Shown: positions 6,059-14,116, numbered from the stretch's first letter. The stretch is 23,992 nt of DNA from Leucobacter sp. UBA1945 (GCA_002336855.1 DDEV01000131.1:1-23992); one strand, 5' to 3'. Made by a program: numbers and translations. Notes: generated from the letters alone by a model not told the origin.

Positions 6059-9000
6059 TCACGTCGTCGAGACGGCCCGCTCACACAAACCGATGAACGC
6101 GCCGAGCGCGACGAGCTCACGCGGGCTCCTCGGGGCCAGGTCGGTCAGGAGCGGCGAGCGCACGAGGTATGCCGCGTGCTTGGCTCGCGAGATCGCGACG
6201 TTGAGGCGGTTGCGGTCGAGCAGGAAGTCGATGCCCCGGCTGACGTCGCTGGGGGAGGAGGCCGCCATCGACACGATGGCCACCGGTGCCTCCCGTCCTT
6301 GGAACTTGTCGACCGTCCCGACCGGCACCTCGTCGAAACCGGCGGCGTCGAGGGCAGCCCGGATCGTGGCGACCTGGGCGTTGTAGGGAGTGGTGATGAT
6401 GACGTCCTGCGGGCCGATGGCCCGCTCCGGCTCACCGTCCTCGACCGCAGGAATCCAGCGCCGTCCGATCATGTCGCGCACGAGGTCGACGACGGCAGCA
6501 GCCTCCTCCGGCGACGACGACCGGTTGTCGTGGTGGTCGACCGACCGGACGTGCAGGCCCGGCTCGACGCCATCCAGCGACCGCGACTGGGTCACGGACA
6601 CCTGGGAGTGGAGCTGACCGGCATACGACAACCGGCTGACCGGGGCGGTGAGGGCGGGGTGCATGCGCCAGGTGGTCGCGAGGAAGTAGCCGTGCTCCGG
6701 GTCGAGCACTGGCTCCTCACCGATCAGCCAGCCGAGGGCCGACAGGTCGACCGGGTCGGGATGGCTGCCCTGGCTCACCTGCGGCAACTGCTGCGGGTCA
6801 CCGAGTAGGAGCAGGCGCGCGCCCGCCATCGCCACGGCCATTGTTTTGGCCAGCGAGAACTGCCCCGCCTCGTCGACGACGACGAGGTCGAGTTGGTCAC
6901 GCTCGACCCGCTTCGGATTGGTGAGGTCCCAGGCGGTGCCGCCGATGACATAGCCGCCTTCGTGGTCGCGGGCGAAGGCCGCGAGGTCATCGGCCTGAGC
7001 GATGTCTGTCCACGCCGGGTGCTCGGCCTCGACGGTGCGCTTGGCGACCTGCCCGGCCGGGACGCCGGCGCGGATCACGGCGGCCAGGACGTTCTCAATC
7101 GCGGCATGCGACTGGGCGCACACCCCGATCCGCCAGCCGTGCTGCACCAGGGCGGCGATCACGTGGGAGGCCACATGGGTCTTGCCGGTGCCAGGTGGCC
7201 CCTGCACCGCGAGATAGGAGTTGTCGAGGTCGAGCAGGGCAGCGGTGATCGTGGCCACCTGGTCGCCCTCCGCTGCCACGGGCAGAGCCGTCCCCCGCCG
7301 GAACCGAGGCGGGCGACGCAGCAGCAGGTCGGCGCCCGCTCGGGCCGGCACTGCCGGCCACTGCGCATGGAGCTCGGCCGCGAAGTCCGTGATCGCGGCG
7401 TCGATGTTGTCGACGCGCACCAGCCCCCCGGGCACCAGCCCCGCCGGGATCGGTGCGTGCTCCTCGCCACCGGTCGGCATCAACTCCTCGACGACCAGCT
7501 CCTGGCGCACGTGCCCACCAGTCGTCAGCGCCGGCGATGCCTCGAGGATCCGCACCCCCGCCGGCGACTTGCCGTGGTGGAACCCCCGCTCCATGGGTAT
7601 GCCGGCCGGCCCGGGCGCCGCGTAGACGGCGTTGACCTCGTCTCGGGGCGTGAGCAGAGTGCCCGAGAGTGGTTCACCGACCAGGCGCAGGATGCGACGC
7701 GGCTTCTGCCGGCTGCTCTGGCGGTGCCAGTCGGTCACCACAGTGGCCTCCTGGACGACGAAGACTCCACTGTCGGCGGGCCAGTCGGCGACCGGGGTGC
7801 GCAGCCGGCCGAAGTGTCGCCACCAGAAGGGCTTGTCCTCGCGCGCATGGAACTGCACCGCGGCCGCCGCCAGGGCGATCGCCTGCTGCTCGGGCGTTCG
7901 CTCGTGCGGCTTGGTGTCGGCGATCAACTCCCGCAGCGCCTGCTCGAGCGCGATCCGGGCCTGACGATCGGCGGACAGGGTGACCGGTCCGGCGGGGGCA
8001 CCCTCACCCACGTCGTCCGAGGCCGGCTCGACGACCGGAGAGGCCTCACGCTGCTGCACGAGCCAGTCCCGCAGGCCCAGCGTGGACAGGCAGTCGTCGC
8101 GGTTGTAGTCGTGGATCAACTCCAGCAGTCGATGTGCCTCGGCCTCGTCACCACGATCACGCGCCGCGCAGAACTCGTGATAGACGGTGATCGAGTCGCC
8201 GCCGCTCTGCAGGGCGATGGCGCGCTTGTCCATGTAGAGCGGCTCGAGTTTCTTGATCGAATACGAGCGCGTGCCGACGCGCAACGCCGAACGCACGATG
8301 GGGTACAGGTCGACGAGCACGTGTTCGCGCAGCAGCCGATCTACTTCGGCTTCACAGGCGCCGTGCCGCGCCGCGATCGACAGCAGGTGCGTGCGCTCGT
8401 AGGGCGCGTAATGGTAGATGCGCATGCCCGGATGGGCCCGACGCCTTGCAGAAACGAACGCCAAAAACTCTTCGAGGGCGCGGCGCTCTGCCGCAAGGTC
8501 GTGCGCCCAGATCGGCATGAACTGCTCGTGCACGTCGATCATGCCGAACAGGTAATCGAGGCCCCATCGCGCAGACTCGTCGTCGCCCGGCTCGCGGTAG
8601 AGCGGATCGCCCTCGAAGTCGAAGAAGAGATCGCCCGGGTTCGGCCTTGGGATCGCGGCGAGCGCTGCCGGGTCTACGACACGGTAGGGCGGCGGCCCAC
8701 CGGCCTGCCCGCCGGAGTGCGCATCGACCTGCACCGACGCCTGCAACGCGAGTCGTTCGAGCGCGGGCTGCGCGATCGCATCGACCGAGCGCTCGCCGGC
8801 CGAGATTGCCGGCAGCGCTTCGGCTACCGCATCAATGGTGTCGAACCCGGCGTCCAGCAGCCTGTCGCGCTGCACCCCGCGAATGCCGGCGATCAGCAAA
8901 GGGTCACGAGTGCGCACCACCTCCGGTTCGCAGACCTCGCAGCGCCCGCAAGCGGTCGTTCCGACGGCGCCCCACGCGAGCGGGGCTGCTGTCTCGCGCG

Positions 9001-9709
9001 CACCGTCTGCCCCAACCGCCCCGACACGTTCAAGCAGTAGCGAGTGCAGACGGGCACGCCGGGCACGAAACACGGGTGCAATGTCTGCGAGCCGGTGCCG
9101 GCTTCTCGAGCCATCCCCGAGGATCAGCACGACCTCGGGCGACACCGGCACGCCGAGACGCTCTATCTGTTCGGCATATGCCGCCAGCTGCATGAGCGCA
9201 GTAACCTTTGCCCGGCGAGCCAGCTTCGTGTCTTGCACTTCGTACGCACCACCGCGAGTGCGACGCAAAAAGTCGGCGTACCCGATGAAGCCGATCGACA
9301 CAGTGGAGTGCTCGTTGGCCACCGCGGCCATGTCGGGTTCGAAGAAGGTTGCCTGAAAGACCACGTCTGCCCCTTCGCGCATCGCTGCGACGGTGGTTGC
9401 CTCCGCAGCCATGAGCGCCGCAGGGTCTCGGGAGTCAGCCCGCGCTATCTCGGCAACGCCGCCTCGCCCCGGGCCGGCCCACCCCCCAAACTCTGCGATG
9501 TACTTAGCGAGCACTCGATCTTCATGCGCGTCGCCGAGCCTCGCAGCGCGCGCAAGCATCGGATCGTCGTCGGGAGGAACGGCTACGTCGCGCCCGAGAC
9601 GCGCATCAACACGACGCAAGAATGCGAACTCGCAAGCGCTCGCTGCCGCGAGATCGCTCGCGCTCGTCATGATACGCACACGGCCGTCGTCGAGCTGCTG
9701 CAAGAACAT
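6059..9709 (-). CDS. TM0106-family RecB-like nuclease fused to SF1 helicase
   Basis: This 1216-residue protein has three parts. The N-terminus is a RecB-like nuclease domain with IGYADFL (D146) and YEVQDTK (D160, K162), followed by a CGRCEVC motif at 254-260 that may help bind metal. An RNase H-like exonuclease region runs from FFDFEGDP (362-369) to HDYNRDDC (about 534-540). The C-terminal half is a superfamily 1 DNA2/NAM7-type helicase: Walker A QGPPGTGKT (836-844), VVVDEAGQ (943-950), GDPQQLP, TTWRMHP, VDKFQGRE (about 1133-1140) and RLNVAISRAK. It probably acts in DNA processing or repair; no specific pathway is established. The ATG follows AAGGAGG at good spacing. Codon composition changes sharply near 8.3 kb, inside the gene, although the reading frame is unbroken. 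Confidence 0.9.
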   Translation of the reverse strand: MFLQQLDDGRVRIMTSASDLAAASACEFAFLRRVDARLGRDVAVPPDDDPMLARAARLGDAHEDRVLAKYIAEFGGWAGPGRGGVAEIARADSRDPAALMAAEATTVAAMREGADVVFQATFFEPDMAAVANEHSTVSIGFIGYADFLRRTRGGAYEVQDTKLARRAKVTALMQLAAYAEQIERLGVPVSPEVVLILGDGSRSRHRLADIAPVFRARRARLHSLLLERVGAVGADGARETAAPLAWGAVGTTACGRCEVCEPEVVRTRDPLLIAGIRGVQRDRLLDAGFDTIDAVAEALPAISAGERSVDAIAQPALERLALQASVQVDAHSGGQAGGPPPYRVVDPAALAAIPRPNPGDLFFDFEGDPLYREPGDDESARWGLDYLFGMIDVHEQFMPIWAHDLAAERRALEEFLAFVSARRRAHPGMRIYHYAPYERTHLLSIAARHGACEAEVDRLLREHVLVDLYPIVRSALRVGTRSYSIKKLEPLYMDKRAIALQSGGDSITVYHEFCAARDRGDEAEAHRLLELIHDYNRDDCLSTLGLRDWLVQQREASPVVEPASDDVGEGAPAGPVTLSADRQARIALEQALRELIADTKPHERTPEQQAIALAAAAVQFHAREDKPFWWRHFGRLRTPVADWPADSGVFVVQEATVVTDWHRQSSRQKPRRILRLVGEPLSGTLLTPRDEVNAVYAAPGPAGIPMERGFHHGKSPAGVRILEASPALTTGGHVRQELVVEELMPTGGEEHAPIPAGLVPGGLVRVDNIDAAITDFAAELHAQWPAVPARAGADLLLRRPPRFRRGTALPVAAEGDQVATITAALLDLDNSYLAVQGPPGTGKTHVASHVIAALVQHGWRIGVCAQSHAAIENVLAAVIRAGVPAGQVAKRTVEAEHPAWTDIAQADDLAAFARDHEGGYVIGGTAWDLTNPKRVERDQLDLVVVDEAGQFSLAKTMAVAMAGARLLLLGDPQQLPQVSQGSHPDPVDLSALGWLIGEEPVLDPEHGYFLATTWRMHPALTAPVSRLSYAGQLHSQVSVTQSRSLDGVEPGLHVRSVDHHDNRSSSPEEAAAVVDLVRDMIGRRWIPAVEDGEPERAIGPQDVIITTPYNAQVATIRAALDAAGFDEVPVGTVDKFQGREAPVAIVSMAASSPSDVSRGIDFLLDRNRLNVAISRAKHAAYLVRSPLLTDLAPRSPRELVALGAFIGLCERAVSTT

Positions 9710-9779
9710 TGCTGCCTCCTTACTCTGTTTGTAACGACGCTACCGCGCACCTCAGACAACGAATACAACACCCGCGATC

Positions 9780-9785
9780 TAAACT
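9780..9785 (+). promoter_or_regulatory. -10 element, likely leaderless promoter for the DUF4126 gene
   Basis: TAAACT is followed by six bases (GACAGC) and then the ATG at 9792. The spacing would put transcription start at the A of the ATG. No Shine-Dalgarno sequence is present. No good -35 hexamer was found. Confidence 0.5.
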
Positions 9786-9791
9786 GACAGC

Positions 9792-10391
9792 ATGCTAGAG
9801 ATTCTCACCGGAACCGGCCTCGCCGCGGCCGCTGGTCTCAACGCCTACATTCCGCTCCTCATCATGGGCATCGCCGGCCGCATCGATTGGATCCAGCTGC
9901 CGAGCGGGTGGCTCTGGCTCGAGAACGAGTGGGTCATGGTGATCCTCGGCGTGCTCTTCATCATTGAGATCGTGGCCGACAAGGTACCTGCCGTCGATTC
10001 GGTGAACGACTGGATCCAGACGGCGGTGCGCCCAGCCTCCGGCGGTATCGTGTTCGCCGGAGGCATCGGCACCTCGACCGTGGCAGTCGACGATCCGGGC
10101 AACTTCTTTTCGTCTGGCGCTTGGATTCCGGTCGTCATCGGCATCGTGCTCGCGCTGCTCATGAGCCTCGCGAAGAGCGCGGTGCGCCCGGTCGCGAACA
10201 TTGCCACTGGCGGCGCGGCTGCTCCCGCCCTCAGCACCGCAGAAGACGGGGCGAGCGTGGTGTTGGTGATCCTCGCGATCGTCGCACCCGTGCTCGTGCT
10301 GATCGCGCTCGGCCTGGTGATCCTGTGTTTCGTCATGCTGCTGCGGCGAATGCGCAGAAAGCGGCGCGAACGCATGTCGCAGCCCGCGTAG
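9792..10391 (+). CDS. DUF4126 family membrane protein
   Basis: This 199-residue hydrophobic protein has a glycine/alanine-rich start (GTGLAAAAGLNAYIPLLIM) and about five predicted membrane spans. It contains the PAVDSVNDWIQTAVRP segment typical of DUF4126 proteins, and its C-terminal tail is strongly basic (RRMRRKRRERM), probably cytoplasmic. The domain has no known function. It is transcribed divergently from the large helicase gene across about 80 bases. The ATG is supported by a -10 element exactly where a leaderless mRNA would need it, not by a ribosome binding site. Confidence 0.85.
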   Translation: MLEILTGTGLAAAAGLNAYIPLLIMGIAGRIDWIQLPSGWLWLENEWVMVILGVLFIIEIVADKVPAVDSVNDWIQTAVRPASGGIVFAGGIGTSTVAVDDPGNFFSSGAWIPVVIGIVLALLMSLAKSAVRPVANIATGGAAAPALSTAEDGASVVLVILAIVAPVLVLIALGLVILCFVMLLRRMRRKRRERMSQPA

Positions 10392-10424
10392 CCGGCCACG
10401 ATCGCGGCTTTCAGTCGCACCGGC

Positions 10425-10430
10425 TATGCT
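10425..10430 (+). promoter_or_regulatory. -10 element upstream of the DEAD-box helicase leader
   Basis: TATGCT is a good -10 match, followed by TGTTGC and then GTG at 10437. Transcription starting at or near 10437 would give the helicase mRNA a leader of about 216 bases. No clear -35 was seen. Confidence 0.45.
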
Positions 10431-10436
10431 TGTTGC

Positions 10437-10469
10437 GTGGGTCGGCCAGGCCGACCCCATCGTCGCTGA
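10437..10469 (+). CDS. Possible 10-codon leader peptide before the DEAD-box helicase
   Basis: A GTG codon six bases after the -10 TATGCT opens a very short frame, V-G-R-P-G-R-P-H-R-R, ending in TGA. Most of it overlaps a 9+1+9 palindrome (10439-10457, GGGTCGGCC-A-GGCCGACCC). It would be translated only from a leaderless start. The arrangement recalls leader peptides that sense translation or arginine/proline supply. There is no direct evidence of expression and the frame could be chance. Confidence 0.25.
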   Translation: MGRPGRPHRR

Positions 10470-10652
10470 CGTTTTTGGGTTCTCAAAAAGAATCCGCGCA
10501 GGTGCCCCGCGCACCAAGACTCTCTGCGGCGAACGGATGCGCGATCCCGCGCACTCGCCGACTTCTTCGCAACGCAGCACCGCCGCGCAACGCACGAGCT
10601 TCTGCTCGTCTGTTGCGATCAAGCGCGCGTCGCACACTTAAGAAAGCTATCT
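10439..10652 (+). promoter_or_regulatory. Structured 5' leader of the DEAD-box helicase mRNA
   Basis: Between the putative start of transcription and the helicase start lie a 19-base perfect GC hairpin (10439-10457) and a second possible small hairpin with TTTTTG/CAAAAA arms (about 10472-10489). The rest has no gene and no recognised riboswitch. Long leaders are common in cold-induced or autoregulated DEAD-box helicase mRNAs; this link is inference. The first hairpin might also serve as a terminator for DUF4126. Confidence 0.35.
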
Positions 10653-12302
10653 GTGACCACTCAGTCATTCGCCGATCTCGGCGTGCCCGCTCCCCTCGCT
10701 CACGCCCTCGAGAAGAACGGCAAGAGCGCACCGTTTCCCATTCAGCGCGACACGCTGCCCGACACGCTGAAGGGCCGCGACGTGCTTGGGCGCGGGCGCA
10801 CCGGTAGCGGCAAGACGATCGCGTTTGCGATCCCGCTCGTCGCAAATCTCGCGATTGACGCCGACAAGAAGCGCCACCCGAACCGGCCCCGCGGCATCGT
10901 GCTCGCCCCCACGCGCGAGCTCGTCACCCAGATCGCCGAGACCGTGAAGATGCTCGCCGACCCAGTCGGCGTGCGCGTCACGACCGTCTTCGGCGGCGTG
11001 CCGCAGCGTCGCCAGGAGGCGGTGCTCGAGCGCGGCGTCGATATCGTCGTCGCGGCTCCCGGCCGCCTCGATGACCTGATGCGGCAGAAGCTCGTGAGCC
11101 TCGACGGCGTCGAGGTGACCGTGCTCGACGAGGCGGACCACATGGCAGACATGGGCTTTCTGCCCGTCGTCACCCGCATTCTGAATGCCACCCCGAAGCA
11201 GGGGCAGCGACTGCTGTTCAGCGCGACGCTCGATAACGGCGTCGACAACATCGTGAAGAAGTACCTGCACGATCCGATTCTGCACTCGGTCGACAGCGCA
11301 GAATCGCCGGTGCCGCAGCTCACACACCACGTCTTCGAGGTCGCGAGCGGGGCCGGCAAGGATCAGCTGATCGAGGCGCTCGCCTCGGGCACCGCGCGTC
11401 GCATCTTCTTCACCCGCATGAAGCACCAGGCCAAGAAGCTCGCGAAGCAGCTGACTGCGAAGGGCATCCCTGCGGTCGAACTGCAGGGCAACCTCTCGCA
11501 GAATGCGCGCGACCGCAACCTGGCGGAGTTCGTGAGCGGCCAGGCGAAGGTGCTCGTGGCGACCGACGTTGCCGCCCGCGGCGTGCACGTCGACGGTGTC
11601 GATCTCGTGGTGCACGTCGATCCCCCGGTCGAGCACAAGGCGTACCTGCATCGTTCGGGCCGCACGGCGCGTGCCGGCAACGAGGGCGACGTCGTCACCA
11701 TCGTGATGCCCGAGCAGCGCGGCGAGATGCGCCAGATCATGCGCGCGGCGAAGATTCAGGTCACGCCGCGCTCGGTGCGCATCGACGATCCAGAGGTGCT
11801 CGAGCTGATCGGCGAGGTTGCTGCAAGGGTCGACCCGCGTGAGACCGAGCGGCTGCGAAACGCTGCACAGGCGCAGCAGCAGCGCGCCGCAGGCCACAAC
11901 CCGGCGGGCCAGGGCCAGTCGCAGGGCGCCAACGCGAAGCGCAAGCGCTCACCCGGCGGCCGTGGCCAGGGTTCGGCAGCCGGTTCATCGGCCGAGTCGA
12001 GTTCGGGTTCGCGTCAACAGCGCGGCCAGGGTTCGGGCGCGGGTTCGCAGCAGCGCGGGCGAGGATCGCAGCAGGCCGAACAGCAGGGCCAGTCGAGGCA
12101 GGGCGGCCAGTCGCGGGGTCGCCGCGGCGGCTCGGGCTCGGGGCAGCAGCGCTCGAACGGCGGGCAGCGCACCGGTGGGCAGCAGCGCTCGTCGGGCGGC
12201 TCGACCGCAATGTACTCGACGAGCAGCTCAGGTCTCGCACCGACGTTCCAGACCCCGAAGCCGCGTCAGAGCGGCTCGCGCCGCGTGCGATCGGGCGACT
12301 AA
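10653..12302 (+). CDS. DEAD-box ATP-dependent RNA helicase with Gly/Gln/Ser/Arg-rich tail
   Basis: This 549-residue protein has two RecA-like domains with all DEAD-box motifs: Q motif (PFPIQRDTLPD), motif I GRTGSGKT (48-55), PTREL, APGR, DEAD (159-162), SAT (190-192), LVATDVAARG (301-310) and HRSGRTARAG (333-342). It unwinds or remodels structured RNA, probably in ribosome assembly or mRNA turnover. From about residue 405 the tail is low-complexity, rich in G, Q, S and R (GQGS, QQRG and SRGRRGG repeats), and likely disordered and RNA-binding. The start is GTG after a weak AAGAAAG. The stop overlaps the stop of the convergent gene by four bases. A Rho-type or CsdA-like name cannot be settled from sequence alone. 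Confidence 0.93.
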   Translation: MTTQSFADLGVPAPLAHALEKNGKSAPFPIQRDTLPDTLKGRDVLGRGRTGSGKTIAFAIPLVANLAIDADKKRHPNRPRGIVLAPTRELVTQIAETVKMLADPVGVRVTTVFGGVPQRRQEAVLERGVDIVVAAPGRLDDLMRQKLVSLDGVEVTVLDEADHMADMGFLPVVTRILNATPKQGQRLLFSATLDNGVDNIVKKYLHDPILHSVDSAESPVPQLTHHVFEVASGAGKDQLIEALASGTARRIFFTRMKHQAKKLAKQLTAKGIPAVELQGNLSQNARDRNLAEFVSGQAKVLVATDVAARGVHVDGVDLVVHVDPPVEHKAYLHRSGRTARAGNEGDVVTIVMPEQRGEMRQIMRAAKIQVTPRSVRIDDPEVLELIGEVAARVDPRETERLRNAAQAQQQRAAGHNPAGQGQSQGANAKRKRSPGGRGQGSAAGSSAESSSGSRQQRGQGSGAGSQQRGRGSQQAEQQGQSRQGGQSRGRRGGSGSGQQRSNGGQRTGGQQRSSGGSTAMYSTSSSGLAPTFQTPKPRQSGSRRVRSGD

Positions 12303-12946
12303 CCGATATACCGTCGAACCTCGTTCAGGAGTTCTTTGGGCTCGTCTGCCCAGAACTGCAGCAGCGTCACTTCGTGCACTCCGCCCTTCGGCGGGCCGCC
12401 GGGCAGCCGAAGGGCGGTGGGGCGCTCGAAGCGAATCTCGATGTTCGTCTCGTTGCTCGCTCTGATGGCACACACCATCTCACCATCCTGTTCGAAGATG
12501 CGTTTCGGCTTGTCTGTGCTCTTCATATCGGGTGTGGTGAGGTGCAGCCGAACTGACTCGATGTCGTCCCAGCTCGCGAACAGGTCGATGCGAGTGCCCT
12601 CACGCACGTGAATGCCCTCGGGGCCGACGGTATGCGGCCGCACGAAGAATGCGCAGAGCAGCCCGATCATCCAGAGCAACCCCCAGATGCCGATCGCGAG
12701 CATGAGCACCCGCACCGGCACCCATCTGTGCACGATCATGTCGATGATCGGAATCTCGATGGCCGAGAGCACGATGAAGATCATCAAGATCGTGAGCGTT
12801 GGCCGGTGGTAGGCGAATCCTTTCGCCCCCTCCGCGATTCTCGGACGGCGAGTGATCGCGAGCCAGATGCTCTCGAAGATAAGCATCTCGCCGCGCGCCA
12901 GCTCGGCCACCACTGCACCCGCTCGCTGCGGTTCTGCGCTCATCAC
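12299..12946 (-). CDS. Membrane protein of unknown function, cotranscribed with MarR
   Basis: This 215-residue protein has a soluble N-terminus of about 45 residues and two strongly hydrophobic segments (TLTILMIFIVLSAIEIPIID and VLMLAIGIWGLLWMIGLLCA). A soluble C-terminal domain begins VGPEGIHVREG and resembles membrane-proximal PH-like folds (IDLFASWDDIESVRL). No family was recognised. The first two codons are GTG and ATG. They overlap the MarR stop (GTGATG), so the gene is translationally coupled to the regulator and may be part of its response. It converges on the DEAD-box helicase gene with a four-base overlap. Confidence 0.75.
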   Translation of the reverse strand: MMSAEPQRAGAVVAELARGEMLIFESIWLAITRRPRIAEGAKGFAYHRPTLTILMIFIVLSAIEIPIIDMIVHRWVPVRVLMLAIGIWGLLWMIGLLCAFFVRPHTVGPEGIHVREGTRIDLFASWDDIESVRLHLTTPDMKSTDKPKRIFEQDGEMVCAIRASNETNIEIRFERPTALRLPGGPPKGGVHEVTLLQFWADEPKELLNEVRRYIG

Positions 12947-13422
12947 TTCCCTGACCTTTCAACGACAACCTCGCCTGTCGCGTAACTCACCGGCTCGTCG
13001 GCAACCAGTTCTTCGAGGCGGCCGAGCACTGCGGCGACGCCACGCTCGAACGCCGGCCGATCCTCTTCGCTCACCGACTCGAGCAGCTTCTCTGACAGAT
13101 CCAAGTGATCGGCCTGCATTCGCTGCATCATTTTGCGAGCGGACTCAGTGAGGGCGACGAGCACGGCCCTGCGGTCGGTGGGATGAGCGGAGCGAGTGAC
13201 GTAGCCCGCAGCCGAGAGTGCGTCGACGAGCGCCGAGACGTTGCGGGGCGTGGTCTGCATGTGCTGCGCGATTGCGTGTTGCGTCATCGGCTCGCCGTGC
13301 ACGAGCACCCAGAGGGCGTGCACACGCGACTCTGAGAGCGAGGTGCCTGCAAATGCTCGATGCATGTCCTGCTGAAACAGCGAAGCAATGGCCAGAAGCC
13401 GGTCAAGAGTTGTTGTTTGCAC
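12943..13422 (-). CDS. MarR-family transcriptional regulator
   Basis: This 159-residue winged-helix regulator has helix-turn-helix region TQHAIAQHMQTTPRNVSALV (about 47-66) and wing RSAHPTDRRAVLVALT, the DxR wing signature of MarR proteins. It would bind DNA as a dimer and release it on binding a small ligand. The start is GTG at 13422, seven bases after a -10-like TAATGT with no Shine-Dalgarno, so the mRNA is probably leaderless. A TTACC-TGC-GGTAA palindrome in the shared upstream region is the likely operator, implying self-repression and perhaps control of the divergent reductase gene. The downstream membrane protein overlaps its stop. Confidence 0.9.
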   Translation of the reverse strand: MQTTTLDRLLAIASLFQQDMHRAFAGTSLSESRVHALWVLVHGEPMTQHAIAQHMQTTPRNVSALVDALSAAGYVTRSAHPTDRRAVLVALTESARKMMQRMQADHLDLSEKLLESVSEEDRPAFERGVAAVLGRLEELVADEPVSYATGEVVVERSGK

Positions 13423-13423
13423 A

Positions 13424-13460
13424 ATAGTTACATTACCACTTATTTACCTGCGGTAACTAT
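13424..13460. promoter_or_regulatory. Candidate MarR operator region
   Basis: Nested inverted repeats occupy the MarR promoter: outer arms ATAGTTAC (13424-13431) and GTAACTAT (13453-13460), and an inner TTACC-TGC-GGTAA (13444-13456). A further ATTACC copy lies at 13432-13437. The inner palindrome would overlap the -35 position of the MarR promoter. Confidence 0.55.
13430..13435 (-). promoter_or_regulatory. -10 element of the MarR gene
   Basis: TAATGT on the minus strand lies seven bases before the GTG start at 13422, which suggests a leaderless transcript. Confidence 0.45.
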
Positions 13461-13466
13461 ATTTCT

Positions 13467-13482
13467 GATGGACCGTTCCATC
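13467..13482. repeat. Perfect 6-4-6 inverted repeat upstream of the reductase gene
   Basis: GATGGA-CCGT-TCCATC lies where the -35 region of the rightward promoter would be. It is unlike the TTACC/GGTAA site and could be a second regulator's operator. No protein is assigned. Confidence 0.4.
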
Positions 13483-13498
13483 CAAGCGATGCACGATC

Positions 13499-13504
13499 TA
13501 CGAT
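13499..13504 (+). promoter_or_regulatory. -10 element, likely leaderless promoter of the reductase gene
   Basis: TACGAT is followed by CGAGAC and then the ATG at 13511. A weak -35 candidate, TTCCAT, sits 17 bases upstream inside the inverted repeat. Confidence 0.45.
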
Positions 13505-13510
13505 CGAGAC

Positions 13511-14071
13511 ATGCCTAAGACTGTCTTTCACACGGCGACCACCATCAACGGTTTTCTCGCCACCGATGACGACTCGCTACAGTGGCTCTTCGATGTGCCC
13601 ACCGCGGGCCTCGAACAAGGCGACCTGACGCAGTTCATGCCCGGGGTCGGCGCGATCGTGATGGGCTCGACCACCTATAACTGGGTCGTCGACTTCGAGA
13701 ATCTGATGGAGCACCCGGAAAAGTGGCAGCCCTTCTACGGCGACCGGCCCACGTGGGTCTTCACGAGCCGGGAGCAGCGGCAGGTGCCGGGCGCAAATCT
13801 GCGTTTCACCTCGGGCGATGTAAGCGAGGCCTGGGCGCAGATCCTCGCCTCCGCGAACGGCGGCGACGTGTGGGTCATGGGCGGCGGCGAGTTGGTCGGC
13901 CAGTTCATCGATGCCGGGTTGCTCGACGAGATTCGGCTCTCGATCGCTCCCGCAACACTCGTGTCGGGTCGACCGTTACTGCCGCGCGAGCTCGGCACCA
14001 ATGACCTCGTGCTCACCTCGGCGCGCCAGGTGGGTGCCTTCGCCGAGCTCATCTACGAGGTTCGGCGGTAA
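13511..14071 (+). CDS. Dihydrofolate reductase / RibD C-terminal-like protein
   Basis: This 186-residue protein has the RibD C-terminal (DHFR-like) fold: N-terminal strand VFHTATTINGFLATDDDS, GVGAIVMGSTTYNWVVDF, PTWVFTSRE, and the nucleotide-binding WVMGGGELVGQFIDAGLLDEI. It would be an NAD(P)H-dependent reductase of unknown substrate; short stand-alone members are not usually true folate reductases or riboflavin enzymes. It is transcribed divergently from MarR, suggesting shared control. The ATG lacks a Shine-Dalgarno but has a well-placed -10. Confidence 0.88.
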   Translation: MPKTVFHTATTINGFLATDDDSLQWLFDVPTAGLEQGDLTQFMPGVGAIVMGSTTYNWVVDFENLMEHPEKWQPFYGDRPTWVFTSREQRQVPGANLRFTSGDVSEAWAQILASANGGDVWVMGGGELVGQFIDAGLLDEIRLSIAPATLVSGRPLLPRELGTNDLVLTSARQVGAFAELIYEVRR

Positions 14072-14103
14072 CTGGCTCTCGCGAGGATGTCGGCGCCCGG
14101 GGC

Positions 14104-14109
14104 TACACT
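14104..14109 (+). promoter_or_regulatory. -10 element, likely leaderless promoter of the winged-helix gene
   Basis: TACACT is followed by seven bases and then the ATG at 14117. This supports the downstream ATG as the start over the ATG at 14087. Confidence 0.45.
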
Positions 14110-14116
14110 TCGGTGC

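Noticed and set aside
6893..9040. Long plus-strand open frame of 715 codons
   Set aside because: It lies wholly opposite the helicase gene, whose motifs are complete; high GC3 creates long antisense frames.
10665..11897. Minus-strand frame of 410 codons
   Set aside because: It is antisense to the DEAD-box helicase, with no domain features and no start signal.
11860..12240. Repetitive stretch considered as a direct-repeat or CRISPR-like array
   Set aside because: The repeats are short codon repeats inside the helicase tail, in frame and irregular, without spacers.
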